64,000 nucleotides of DNA from assembly GCA_017853885.1 (NCBI GenBank), contig JAFMIR010000015.1, positions 20,176 to 84,175 of the forward strand, in the 5' to 3' direction. Positions 9,801-16,962 of this stretch are shown here, one piece after another. Under the pieces are notes generated by a model. That model saw nothing but the letters and a program-made list of their open reading frames with translations, made no database searches and was not told where the DNA came from. The stretch's first letter is position 1, and every line of letters starts with the position of its first letter. Source of the stretch: Prosthecobacter sp. (GTDB lineage: Bacteria > Verrucomicrobiota > Verrucomicrobiia > Verrucomicrobiales > Verrucomicrobiaceae). The translations under genes were made by a program, and so were the position numbers.

Positions 9801-10784
9801 GTGAAGAAGCTCCGCTATTTCCTCGAAACCGCTTTGCTGGAGACGGTCGCTTGGATTTTGCCCAAGGTGCCACGCTCGCTACTCATGGCTCTTTCACGCG
9901 GTGCTGGCACATTGGCGTTTTACTTGGACCGGAGAGGGCGCCAGACGGCGCTCGAGAATTTGCGCTGCGCTTTGGGGGATCGTTATGATGATGCCGGGCG
10001 CCGCCGTATCGCCAAAGGATCGTACCAGACCTTTGCACGCACCTTTCTGGACCTTTTTTGGTCTGCGAAGCTCACCAAGGAAACCTGGCAGCCTTTTTTT
10101 GATATCCATATCCCCCAACCACAGATCGAAGAGCGAGTTCGAGAAACGGGTGGTGTATGGGTGACGCCACATTTCGGCAACTTTGAGCTGATCAGCATGG
10201 TGTGGGGTTACCGGGGTTTTCCGTTCACAGTGGTGGCTCAGGACTTCAAAAACGAGGCTTTGACGCGGTTGTTCCGGCGTCTTCGGGAGCATTCCGGCCA
10301 CACCATCATCCCGCAGGAAAACGCGATGCTGAAGCTCGTCAAAACGCTCAAGCGGAAGGGACACGCAGGCCTGCTTACCGATCTGAACATCGTGCCGGGC
10401 AAAGCGGCTGCGGCCATTCGATGCTTTGGCTTGTGGACTTGCGTGCCGACACTGCACGTCGAACTGGCCAAGCGCCTTGGTCTTTCGATCATCACGGGCG
10501 TGTGCCGCCCCCTGCCGAACGGTAGGTATGAGGCGCGCCTTTTCGAGGTCATTGAACCACGGCCGGAGGATGACACGCGTGAAATTGCCCAGCGAGTGTG
10601 GGATGACTTCGAATCCGTGATTCGCGAGCATCCGGAGGGCTGGTTGTGGATGTACAAGCACTGGCGTTATACACCACACCCGAAAGGTGCTGGGCGTGAT
10701 CCAGATTACCCGTTTTACTCGAATCCTAGCCCCTCTTTTCGTGAAATGTTACCGGAAAGGCTCCGTGCTCCGATTCCTAGGTGA
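9801..10784 (+). CDS. LpxL/HtrB-like lysophospholipid acyltransferase (lipid A biosynthesis)
   Basis: 327 residues starting with GTG. It shows an N-terminal hydrophobic segment, the HX4E catalytic motif in TPHFGNFEL (His124, Glu129), and the later HPEGWLWMYKHWRY region typical of the LpxL/LpxM family that adds secondary acyl chains to Kdo-lipid A at the inner membrane. acpP, which supplies acyl donors, lies convergently just downstream, a fitting but not decisive context. Confidence 0.9.
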   Translation: MKKLRYFLETALLETVAWILPKVPRSLLMALSRGAGTLAFYLDRRGRQTALENLRCALGDRYDDAGRRRIAKGSYQTFARTFLDLFWSAKLTKETWQPFFDIHIPQPQIEERVRETGGVWVTPHFGNFELISMVWGYRGFPFTVVAQDFKNEALTRLFRRLREHSGHTIIPQENAMLKLVKTLKRKGHAGLLTDLNIVPGKAAAAIRCFGLWTCVPTLHVELAKRLGLSIITGVCRPLPNGRYEARLFEVIEPRPEDDTREIAQRVWDDFESVIREHPEGWLWMYKHWRYTPHPKGAGRDPDYPFYSNPSPSFREMLPERLRAPIPR

Positions 10785-10793
10785 ACAAAAAAA

Positions 10794-10816
10794 GGCCAGC
10801 CGAAGTGCGGCTGGCC
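10794..10816 (-). terminator. Rho-independent terminator of acpP
   Basis: Perfect 8-bp stem GGCCAGCC/GGCTGGCC with a 7-nt loop. Read on the minus strand it is followed by a run of seven T residues (10793-10787), the classic order for a terminator serving the acpP gene that ends at 10841. On the plus strand it lacks a T tract, although it could weakly stop the convergent acyltransferase transcript. Confidence 0.85.
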
Positions 10817-10840
10817 TCAATGAAAAACTCGAGATGAGAC

Positions 10841-11080
10841 TCACTCGGCGTGATCTTCAACATATCGAACGACGTCACCAACGGACTGAAGCTTCTCAGC
10901 CTCCTCGTCAGGAACGTCGATGCCGAATTCTTCCTCAAACGCCATGACGAGCTCGACGGTGTCGAGAGAGTCGGCACCGAGGTCTTCGATGAACTTGGCT
11001 TCTGGAGTGACCTGTTCAGGGTTCACGCCGAGCTGCTCAACGATGATGTCTTTGACCTTGTCTTGGATGTTTTCTGCCAT
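10841..11080 (-). CDS. acpP: Acyl carrier protein
   Basis: 79 residues, acidic, with the 4'-phosphopantetheine attachment motif GADSLD (Ser38) followed by [13 protein letters not shown], the standard helix II of bacterial ACP. It carries growing acyl chains in fatty acid synthesis in the cytoplasm. It stands without fab genes here, but has its own terminator immediately downstream. Confidence 0.98.
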   Translation of the reverse strand: MAENIQDKVKDIIVEQLGVNPEQVTPEAKFIEDLGADSLDTVELVMAFEEEFGIDVPDEEAEKLQSVGDVVRYVEDHAE

Positions 11081-11155
11081 GTGTGTGGGGGGTGGTAAGT
11101 GCGGCGGAGCTTTAGAGGTTGGTTATGCTTTGGCAAGAGAAAAAATTACGGGTTT

Positions 11156-11911
11156 TCACGGGCTCGTTCCCGCTTTGTCGCGAGGAGTTTCGGTGGGAGC
11201 CTCATGTGTAGTTTGTGCTTCTAGATCAGAGATCTTTTCAATCAATTCACCATCGAAGCAGCTGAGGATGCGTTCCAGCACCTTGCCGGCTCCGTCATAC
11301 ATTAAGTCGTCGATCACAGCCTTCTTGCTGCGACCTGAGTTGTCGTTTTTAAACCATACGTAAGCCAAACCCTGTCTGTCCCACTTGCGTTTGTCCACGC
11401 GGAAAATGTCTGCAAACAACACCTTTAAACCCTTAGGCGTTACGAAATGATCCAACTCGCCCCGTAGAACGGTGTCTTTGCGTCGCAGCACAATGAATCC
11501 CACCGTTAGCGCCGCGGCCAAGCAGCTGTATCCAAAATAGAACTGTTCGGCAATCTCTTGCTCGGTATAGGGTTTGGGGTCTTCAGGCCAGCCATTTGCG
11601 GCAGCATAGGTCACCCATTTGGGTGGTTCGCTGTCCGCGCCTGTAGGCAGCTCTTTGGCCTTTTGCTCAGCAATCCACTGGTTAAGTGTGCCTTTTTTCC
11701 TTGCTTCATCAAATGTGGCCAAAAATTCTCCATGGAACCACTCTTTCTTCTTCGCCATCTCAACTTGCTTTGGATAACCGATGCTGCCGTCGTAAAGGAA
11801 ATATGCGCCAAAAAAAGCAAAAATGGAGGCCATCATTGCCCGTCGTTTGAAGTACCACGGAGTGATGCGGCAGACGATGGGGGCGTGTAGTTTGGCGGGG
11901 GCTGGTGCCAT
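11156..11911 (-). CDS. Hypothetical protein with two membrane segments
   Basis: About 251 residues from the ATG giving MAPAPAKLHAP (an ATG two codons upstream is equally possible). Hydrophobic stretches occur near residues 26-42 (ASIFAFFGAYFLYDGSIG) and 135-152 (YSCLAAALTVGFIVLRR). A charged soluble region lies between them and another, with DDLMYDGAG, after them. I recognise no family. The topology suggests both soluble parts on one or opposite faces of the inner membrane. The start slightly faces the divergent zinc peptidase gene across about 150 bp. Confidence 0.65.
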   Translation of the reverse strand: MAPAPAKLHAPIVCRITPWYFKRRAMMASIFAFFGAYFLYDGSIGYPKQVEMAKKKEWFHGEFLATFDEARKKGTLNQWIAEQKAKELPTGADSEPPKWVTYAAANGWPEDPKPYTEQEIAEQFYFGYSCLAAALTVGFIVLRRKDTVLRGELDHFVTPKGLKVLFADIFRVDKRKWDRQGLAYVWFKNDNSGRSKKAVIDDLMYDGAGKVLERILSCFDGELIEKISDLEAQTTHEAPTETPRDKAGTSP

Positions 11912-12057
11912 GCACATACACCATTGCGCCTTGCTACAACGTCACGCAACCGACGTTTTGTGTGGAGAAATTTGGCGTGGAATTGCAACCGGTGCGGACT
12001 TTTCAGCGCCTTTTTCCACGCTATGGACAATGCACCCGTAACCCAACTCAAAAAACC

Positions 12058-12753
12058 ATGATCCACTTCGATCCTCTTTATCTCATCATTATGCTCGGCA
12101 CCACGGCGCTGGCCATGTGGGCTTCGTGGCGCGTCAAGGCTGCCTACAACACTTACTCGCAGGTGCCTGCTATGTCCGGCGTAAGTGGAGCGCAGATCGC
12201 CCAGCGGATTTTGGATCTTAACAACATCTCAGATGTTGAGGTCGTTTCCACCCAAGGTTTGTTGAGTGATCATTACGACCCGCAAAACAAGCGCTTGGTC
12301 CTTTGCGAAGAAAACTTTTACGGTACCAATGTGGCTGCCCTCGGAGTGGCCGCACATGAGGCCGGGCATGCCATTCAGCATCAGCAGCTCTATGCTCCGC
12401 TGCAGTGGCGGATGGCTGCCGTTGGCATCACGACTATCGCGGGGAATCTCATACCCTTCATCGGAATGTTCCTTTTTTACTTCATGCCCAAAGTGGCCAT
12501 TCCGGCGCTGGCACTATGCTTTGGCATCGTGATGATCTTCCAGCTCATCACGCTGCCGGTGGAGTTTGATGCCACGGCTCGTGCGAAGCGCATCTTGGCC
12601 CACACCGGCGCCGTGGCTCCTGGCCAGGAAACCGCCGCGATGAGCAAAGTGCTTGATGCGGCCGCTCTGACCTATGTCGCTGCTTTTATCAGCGCCCTCG
12701 CCACCTTCCTTTACTACATTTTGCAGATGATGGGTTCGCGTCGCGAGGAGTGA
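12058..12753 (+). CDS. Membrane zinc metallopeptidase (Zn_peptidase_2 / YugP family)
   Basis: 231 residues from ATG 12058; the frame is open further up, but the residues there are not family-like. It has one N-terminal TM helix, then VAAHEAGHAIQHQ with the zincin motif HEAGH (His100, Glu101, His104), then hydrophobic segments, a conserved EFDATARAKR stretch, and a C-terminal TM helix. This matches the small putative neutral zinc metallopeptidases of bacterial membranes. Substrate unknown. Confidence 0.88.
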   Translation: MIHFDPLYLIIMLGTTALAMWASWRVKAAYNTYSQVPAMSGVSGAQIAQRILDLNNISDVEVVSTQGLLSDHYDPQNKRLVLCEENFYGTNVAALGVAAHEAGHAIQHQQLYAPLQWRMAAVGITTIAGNLIPFIGMFLFYFMPKVAIPALALCFGIVMIFQLITLPVEFDATARAKRILAHTGAVAPGQETAAMSKVLDAAALTYVAAFISALATFLYYILQMMGSRREE

Positions 12754-12799
12754 GTTTCTGGCCGTTGCATGTGCGGGGTATTTCCGCCATGCTCAGCTT

Positions 12800-14110
12800 A
12801 TGAAACGCCTTCCAGCTTGTTGGATTCTCTACACTAGCCTCGCAGTCGCCACGTTTGCTCACGCCGAAAATTGGCCGCAATGGCGTGGGCCAAGGCTGGA
12901 TGGCAGCTCGCTCGACGCCGGATTTCCGTCGACAGCCGAAGGCACGAAATTGTGGCAGGTCGAGCTGCCGGGCAGTGGTCACGCTTCTCCCATCGTTTGG
13001 GAAGACAAGATTTTCACCGTCACGGCATTGCCAGACACCGAGGAGCGTGTGCTTTTGTGCCTCGACCGAGCCACTGGAAAACTCTTGTGGAAGTCGAGCG
13101 TGCTGAAAGCGCCTGTCGAGGGCATTCACAAGCTCAACTCACTCGCCTCCAGCACGCCAGCTACAGATGGCGAACGGATTTTCACCGCCTTTCTCGACAA
13201 CACGCCCACCGATGCCACCCGGAAGGCAAATGCAGGCCGCGTTATTCCGAAGGGGGAGGTGCCAAAAGGCACTGTGGTGGTTTCGGCGCATGATTTCAGC
13301 GGTAAACAGGTGTGGCAGGTGCGTCCTGGGCTGTTTTCCAGCAAGCACGGCTTCTGCTCCAGCCCCGTCGTTTTCGAGGACAAGGTTATTGTGAACTGCG
13401 ATCATGACGGCGATGGCTACATCGTGGCCTTGGATCGCAAGGATGGTCGTGAGCTTTGGCGTATCGACCGACCGAACAAGACTCGCAGCTATTGCGTGCC
13501 GCTTATTCGAGAAATTGGTGGTCGCACGCAGATGGTACTCAGCGGCACAATGTGCGTAGCCAGTTATGATCCGCGTACGGGAAAGCTGCTTTGGATCATC
13601 GACGGGCCGACGGAGCAGTTCGTCGCCTCGCTCGTTTTCAGTGAGCAAACGGGCTTGCTTTATATGACTGGTGGCTTTCCCGAGCATCATTTGCTCGCGA
13701 TCAAGCCGGATGGCAGTGGCAACGTCACTGACACGCATATCGCCTGGCGCACGAACAAGGGTGTGGCCTATGTCCCATCCCCCATCGTTGAGGGCGGGCA
13801 TTTTCTCATCGTGTCCGATTCGGGTGTGGCACACTGCTTTGACGCGAAAAGCGGCGAAATCGAGTGGGAGGAGCGCCTACGCGAGCATCATGCGAGCCTC
13901 GTAAGCGCCGAGGGCCGGGTGTATTTCGTGAATGACTTCGGCGTGCTGCGCACGGTGAAGCCGGGTAAGACCTTCGAACTCGTCGCGGAGAGCGAATTGA
14001 AGGAAAAAGTTTTTGCCTCACCGGCGATGAGCGAGGGGCAGATCTTTATTCGCACTGACAAATCACTCTTCTGCCTCGGTAAACGCAGCGGCAAGACGGC
14101 GTTGCGATAA
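12800..14110 (+). CDS. Exported PQQ-like beta-propeller protein
   Basis: 436 residues with a signal peptide (about 1-22) and the mature start ENWPQWRGPRLDG, a common opening of exported PQQ-like (pyrrolo-quinoline quinone/BamB-like) propellers in Planctomycetes and Verrucomicrobia. Repeated blades carry the LDRATGKLLW / LDRKDGRELW type signature (near residues 88 and 212). No PQQ-dehydrogenase active-site Asp/Glu pair is evident, so a structural or binding role is likelier than catalysis. A second such propeller lies at 23493-25010. Confidence 0.82.
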   Translation: MKRLPACWILYTSLAVATFAHAENWPQWRGPRLDGSSLDAGFPSTAEGTKLWQVELPGSGHASPIVWEDKIFTVTALPDTEERVLLCLDRATGKLLWKSSVLKAPVEGIHKLNSLASSTPATDGERIFTAFLDNTPTDATRKANAGRVIPKGEVPKGTVVVSAHDFSGKQVWQVRPGLFSSKHGFCSSPVVFEDKVIVNCDHDGDGYIVALDRKDGRELWRIDRPNKTRSYCVPLIREIGGRTQMVLSGTMCVASYDPRTGKLLWIIDGPTEQFVASLVFSEQTGLLYMTGGFPEHHLLAIKPDGSGNVTDTHIAWRTNKGVAYVPSPIVEGGHFLIVSDSGVAHCFDAKSGEIEWEERLREHHASLVSAEGRVYFVNDFGVLRTVKPGKTFELVAESELKEKVFASPAMSEGQIFIRTDKSLFCLGKRSGKTALR

Positions 14111-14113
14111 CCT

Positions 14114-15367
14114 TTATTGAAGTCTCACCTCGCTCAGATACTCCTGCACAGCCCGCAGCGTCTCGCTGGCGAGATCCGCTCGTGCTTTGGCAAAGGGCGG
14201 GCGGAACCACGGGAAGGATCCAATGAGGTCCGGAGTGACGAGCACCTGGCCGTTGGTGGCGCTTCCAGCACCAATGCCAATAGTGATGGCGTTTACTGAG
14301 GCGGTGATTTGTGCGGCTACCTCTGCCACGATGCTTTCGAGCACCATCGCGCAGGCTCCGGCTTGATCGAGCGCCTTTGCATCGGCGAGCAGGGTGGTAA
14401 TTTGATCGGCTGTCTTGCCTTTTTTCTTGTAGCCCCCCTCTTCTTTGACGCTTTGTGGCAGCATGCCGATGTGGCCAACGAAGGGAATGCCTGCGGCGAT
14501 GATGGCTTTGATCTCAGGCAGATGTGCCGCACCACCTTCAAGTTTTACCGCGGCGACACCACAGTCCATCAGACGATGAGCATTGGTGAGTGCCTCCTCC
14601 GGTGTGCGATAGCTGGCAAAGGGCAGGTCGGCAATCACAGGAGCGCGCTTGACGCCACGACATACGGCAGCGGTGTGCATGACCATCATGTCCATGGTAA
14701 CCCCCGTCGTATCAGGCAAGCCATGCACCACCATGCCAAGTGAATCGCCTACAAGGATCAGATCGACGCCCGCCTCATCAAGCAGGCGGGCTGTAGGATA
14801 GTCGTAGGCGGTAAGGACGGCAACTTTTGGACCGATGCGTTTTCGTTCACGCAGCGCGGCTAAATGAGGGAGGGGTGTTGGAAAAGCTTTCACGGTGTTG
14901 GGATCATCCTCCAATGCGGCGAGTAGTTCCGCGATCGTCTTGGCTTGATTGGGAAGTTGCAGACTAGAATTCAAATCGGCCATCGGCTGGAGTACAAAGC
15001 GGCGCTGGTGCAGCCTTGGGTGAGGCACCGTGAGTGTTTCGTCTTCGATGGTGAGAGGTCCAGCATGGAGAATATCCAGATCAATGGTTCGCGGCGAGTT
15101 TCTTTCGTGCAGCGTTGGTCGGCCGAGTTGCGACTCGATGGATTTGAGCTTCGCATGGAGATCGTGTGGCTGGATATCCGCCTCCAATTCGATGGCGGTA
15201 TTTAAAAAAGCCTGAGTGCCAGGAGCGCAATCGACAGGCAGGGTTTCATAAATGCATGCGGCACGAATGACTGCCCCCGGCACGCTTTCGTGGATCAGTT
15301 TAAGAGCGCGGCGAAGATTGTCCGTGCGGTCACCTAGATTCGAGCCAAGGGCAATGCCATAAATCAT
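14114..15367 (-). CDS. folK-panB: Bifunctional FolK-PanB fusion
   Basis: 417 residues in one uninterrupted frame. Residues 1-155 are FolK: GSNLGDR at 8-14 and SPRTIDLDIL around 91-100, the HPPK signature, making the pterin pyrophosphate precursor for folate. Residues about 167-417 are PanB: TAYDYPTARLLDEAGVDLIL, VGDSLGMVVHGL and GIGAGSATNGQVLV, the ketopantoate hydroxymethyltransferase that uses methylene-THF in pantothenate synthesis. The two steps are linked through folate. A GTG at 14893 (residue 159) could start PanB separately, so both a fusion and a second PanB-only product are possible. Confidence 0.9.
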   Translation of the reverse strand: MIYGIALGSNLGDRTDNLRRALKLIHESVPGAVIRAACIYETLPVDCAPGTQAFLNTAIELEADIQPHDLHAKLKSIESQLGRPTLHERNSPRTIDLDILHAGPLTIEDETLTVPHPRLHQRRFVLQPMADLNSSLQLPNQAKTIAELLAALEDDPNTVKAFPTPLPHLAALRERKRIGPKVAVLTAYDYPTARLLDEAGVDLILVGDSLGMVVHGLPDTTGVTMDMMVMHTAAVCRGVKRAPVIADLPFASYRTPEEALTNAHRLMDCGVAAVKLEGGAAHLPEIKAIIAAGIPFVGHIGMLPQSVKEEGGYKKKGKTADQITTLLADAKALDQAGACAMVLESIVAEVAAQITASVNAITIGIGAGSATNGQVLVTPDLIGSFPWFRPPFAKARADLASETLRAVQEYLSEVRLQ

Positions 15368-15391
15368 GTGAGGGAAGGCAAGTGGAAGGCT

Positions 15392-16189
15392 TCACAGGAA
15401 GGGAAGTGCCCAGCCCAGCATGTCGCAGGCGACTCCCCACCAGCAGTGCACCACCTCGCCAAGACCGAGAGCGGGTGAGGGCGATGCGGCAAGAAGCATG
15501 AACATGAGGACTCCTGTATTGAAAAGAAAAATCAGCATCATCGAAAAGAACTCGCCGTTTTTTGTCAGATCGCCCTGCTCGAGCCGGATGGTCTTTGCTG
15601 TGTAGGTGGCATGAAACCACCAAGTCAGGCCCACGAGGTAGTAAAACACCAAGGATGGTACGATTTGCAGTCGCCAGAGGCTTATCGGCTCATGCATCTC
15701 GGTGAATAATCCCAGAACACCAAAACCCAAAAGAACGATGGTGGTGTAAAATGGCAGCAGATAAGGAGCGAGCGTGATCCAAGTGTTCGACTTATTGGTC
15801 TCCACATAACCGCCTGTTGCGCTGGCCTTCCAATCAAAAATCTCCCCGCCGAAAAGCCGTGCGGTAACAAGATGACTCATCTCGTGACCGAACACATATA
15901 CTGTGACAGGACGAACTCCGAGTTGCCACATGGCTAGCCAGCTTGCCCCGCCGATGCCGAACCAGATGAACTCTCGGCTGCGCCAGAATTCCATGCCCTT
16001 GCAGGCTCGCCAAAGCATGACGAGAAGCGTGGCTGCAGTCACGAGAGCCAGCGGAAACAACAAAAAGGCTGCGATGAATTGTTTGGAGATAAAACGCCAG
16101 CGTTCTGCTTGGGCGTCCGCACGGTTGGTGATGCCGAGCGGCCGGTTGGTGGATTCTAGCTGGCGGCGGCGAATATTCTTTTTCGACAT
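15392..16189 (-). CDS. M50-like integral membrane metallopeptidase-type protein
   Basis: 265 residues, polytopic. The motif FGHEMSHLVTARLFGG near residues 105-120 contains an HExxH (GHEMSHL) at the edge of a TM segment, as in site-2-type M50 peptidases and PF13398-like relatives. The second Asp-bearing NPDG motif typical of true M50 enzymes is not apparent, so activity is uncertain. The N-terminal 35 residues are basic and cytoplasmic. Upstream lies a promoter-like element with an inverted repeat very close to the start codon. Confidence 0.7.
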   Translation of the reverse strand: MSKKNIRRRQLESTNRPLGITNRADAQAERWRFISKQFIAAFLLFPLALVTAATLLVMLWRACKGMEFWRSREFIWFGIGGASWLAMWQLGVRPVTVYVFGHEMSHLVTARLFGGEIFDWKASATGGYVETNKSNTWITLAPYLLPFYTTIVLLGFGVLGLFTEMHEPISLWRLQIVPSLVFYYLVGLTWWFHATYTAKTIRLEQGDLTKNGEFFSMMLIFLFNTGVLMFMLLAASPSPALGLGEVVHCWWGVACDMLGWALPFL

Positions 16190-16196
16190 CTACTGA

Positions 16197-16241
16197 TATT
16201 TAACAAATATTAAACATGTTCACAATTTTTTTGTGAATATG
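16197..16241 (-). promoter_or_regulatory. Candidate promoter overlapping an inverted repeat
   Basis: On the minus strand TTGTGA (16225-16220) and TAAATA (16202-16197) are 17 bp apart, a sigma70-like pair for the gene starting at 16189. The -35 lies inside an inverted repeat with arms TTCACAA/TTGTGAA (16219-16225 and 16231-16237), extendable to 11-bp arms with one mismatch around a T5 centre. The layout suggests an operator on a promoter. The -10 is only 7 bp from the ATG, so the transcript would be almost leaderless. Confidence 0.4.
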
Positions 16242-16962
16242 TGAATAATGTTGTCTAGGCTTGCCTACACGCCGCTGGTTTCAAAGAATGATTTTGACCC
16301 GGCTTGTTTGGCGGACCTTGGAGGTATTCGATTGTCGCAGCGAATGATCCATCGACTCCGGCTGGTGTGGTCGTCTGATTTGCGACAGGCTCTGTGGGTT
16401 GTGCATGCGAAAAAAGCTCATTGGGCCCGACCACGAACTGCATGGCCATGTTTAGGTCGCTTTAATCGAAAAGTATGATGAAAAGCGCCGCGTTGTCCTG
16501 ATACGATTTTCCATCGATGAACGCACCCCACTGCATGCGACCTTTGCGCGTCCCAGTGGATGCCTAAATAAGCCTTGATCTGATCGACATGAATGACAAA
16601 GCCAAAGCGGCTACCGCTTCTCTGAAGGCTGCCATTGCCTTTTTTCCTGAGGAATCCGACGTGTGCAACATGCACGGCAATACGAAAAAAATCGCTAAGC
16701 TGTGGTGGGGCAGAAGTTGTTTTTCAATTGCATGGGTACATGCATTTCGATGCCAAATAGCCAGAGGATTGGCACGTGTGGCTCACCTCCGGTTTCGCTG
16801 AAGAAAAGAACCCATAGCTGTTTTAATAGTAGGCATCCGGGTTCCTCGCAGCCAGTCTGCAAGAGCCTTCATGATGGGTCGCCGCCTTGACAGCCATGCC
16901 ATTCTCATGCCCTAATCCGGCCCGTTTTCTCCTGCCAGCCTATATACTACGCACGTCTGAAC
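16242..16962. other. Intergenic stretch with no convincing gene
   Basis: About 720 bp between the M50-like gene and topB. Short open frames occur on both strands (for instance a plus-strand frame at 16589 starting MNDKAKAATASLKA), but none has a ribosome binding site, a recognisable domain or support from neighbours. A TATACT box just upstream of topB (about 16942) could be its -10 element. Degraded coding DNA cannot be excluded. Confidence 0.4.

Noticed and set aside
16589..16801. Small plus-strand frame starting MNDKAKAATASLKA
   Set aside because: The first 25 codons look natural, but there is no ribosome binding site, no homologue known to me and the end looks random.
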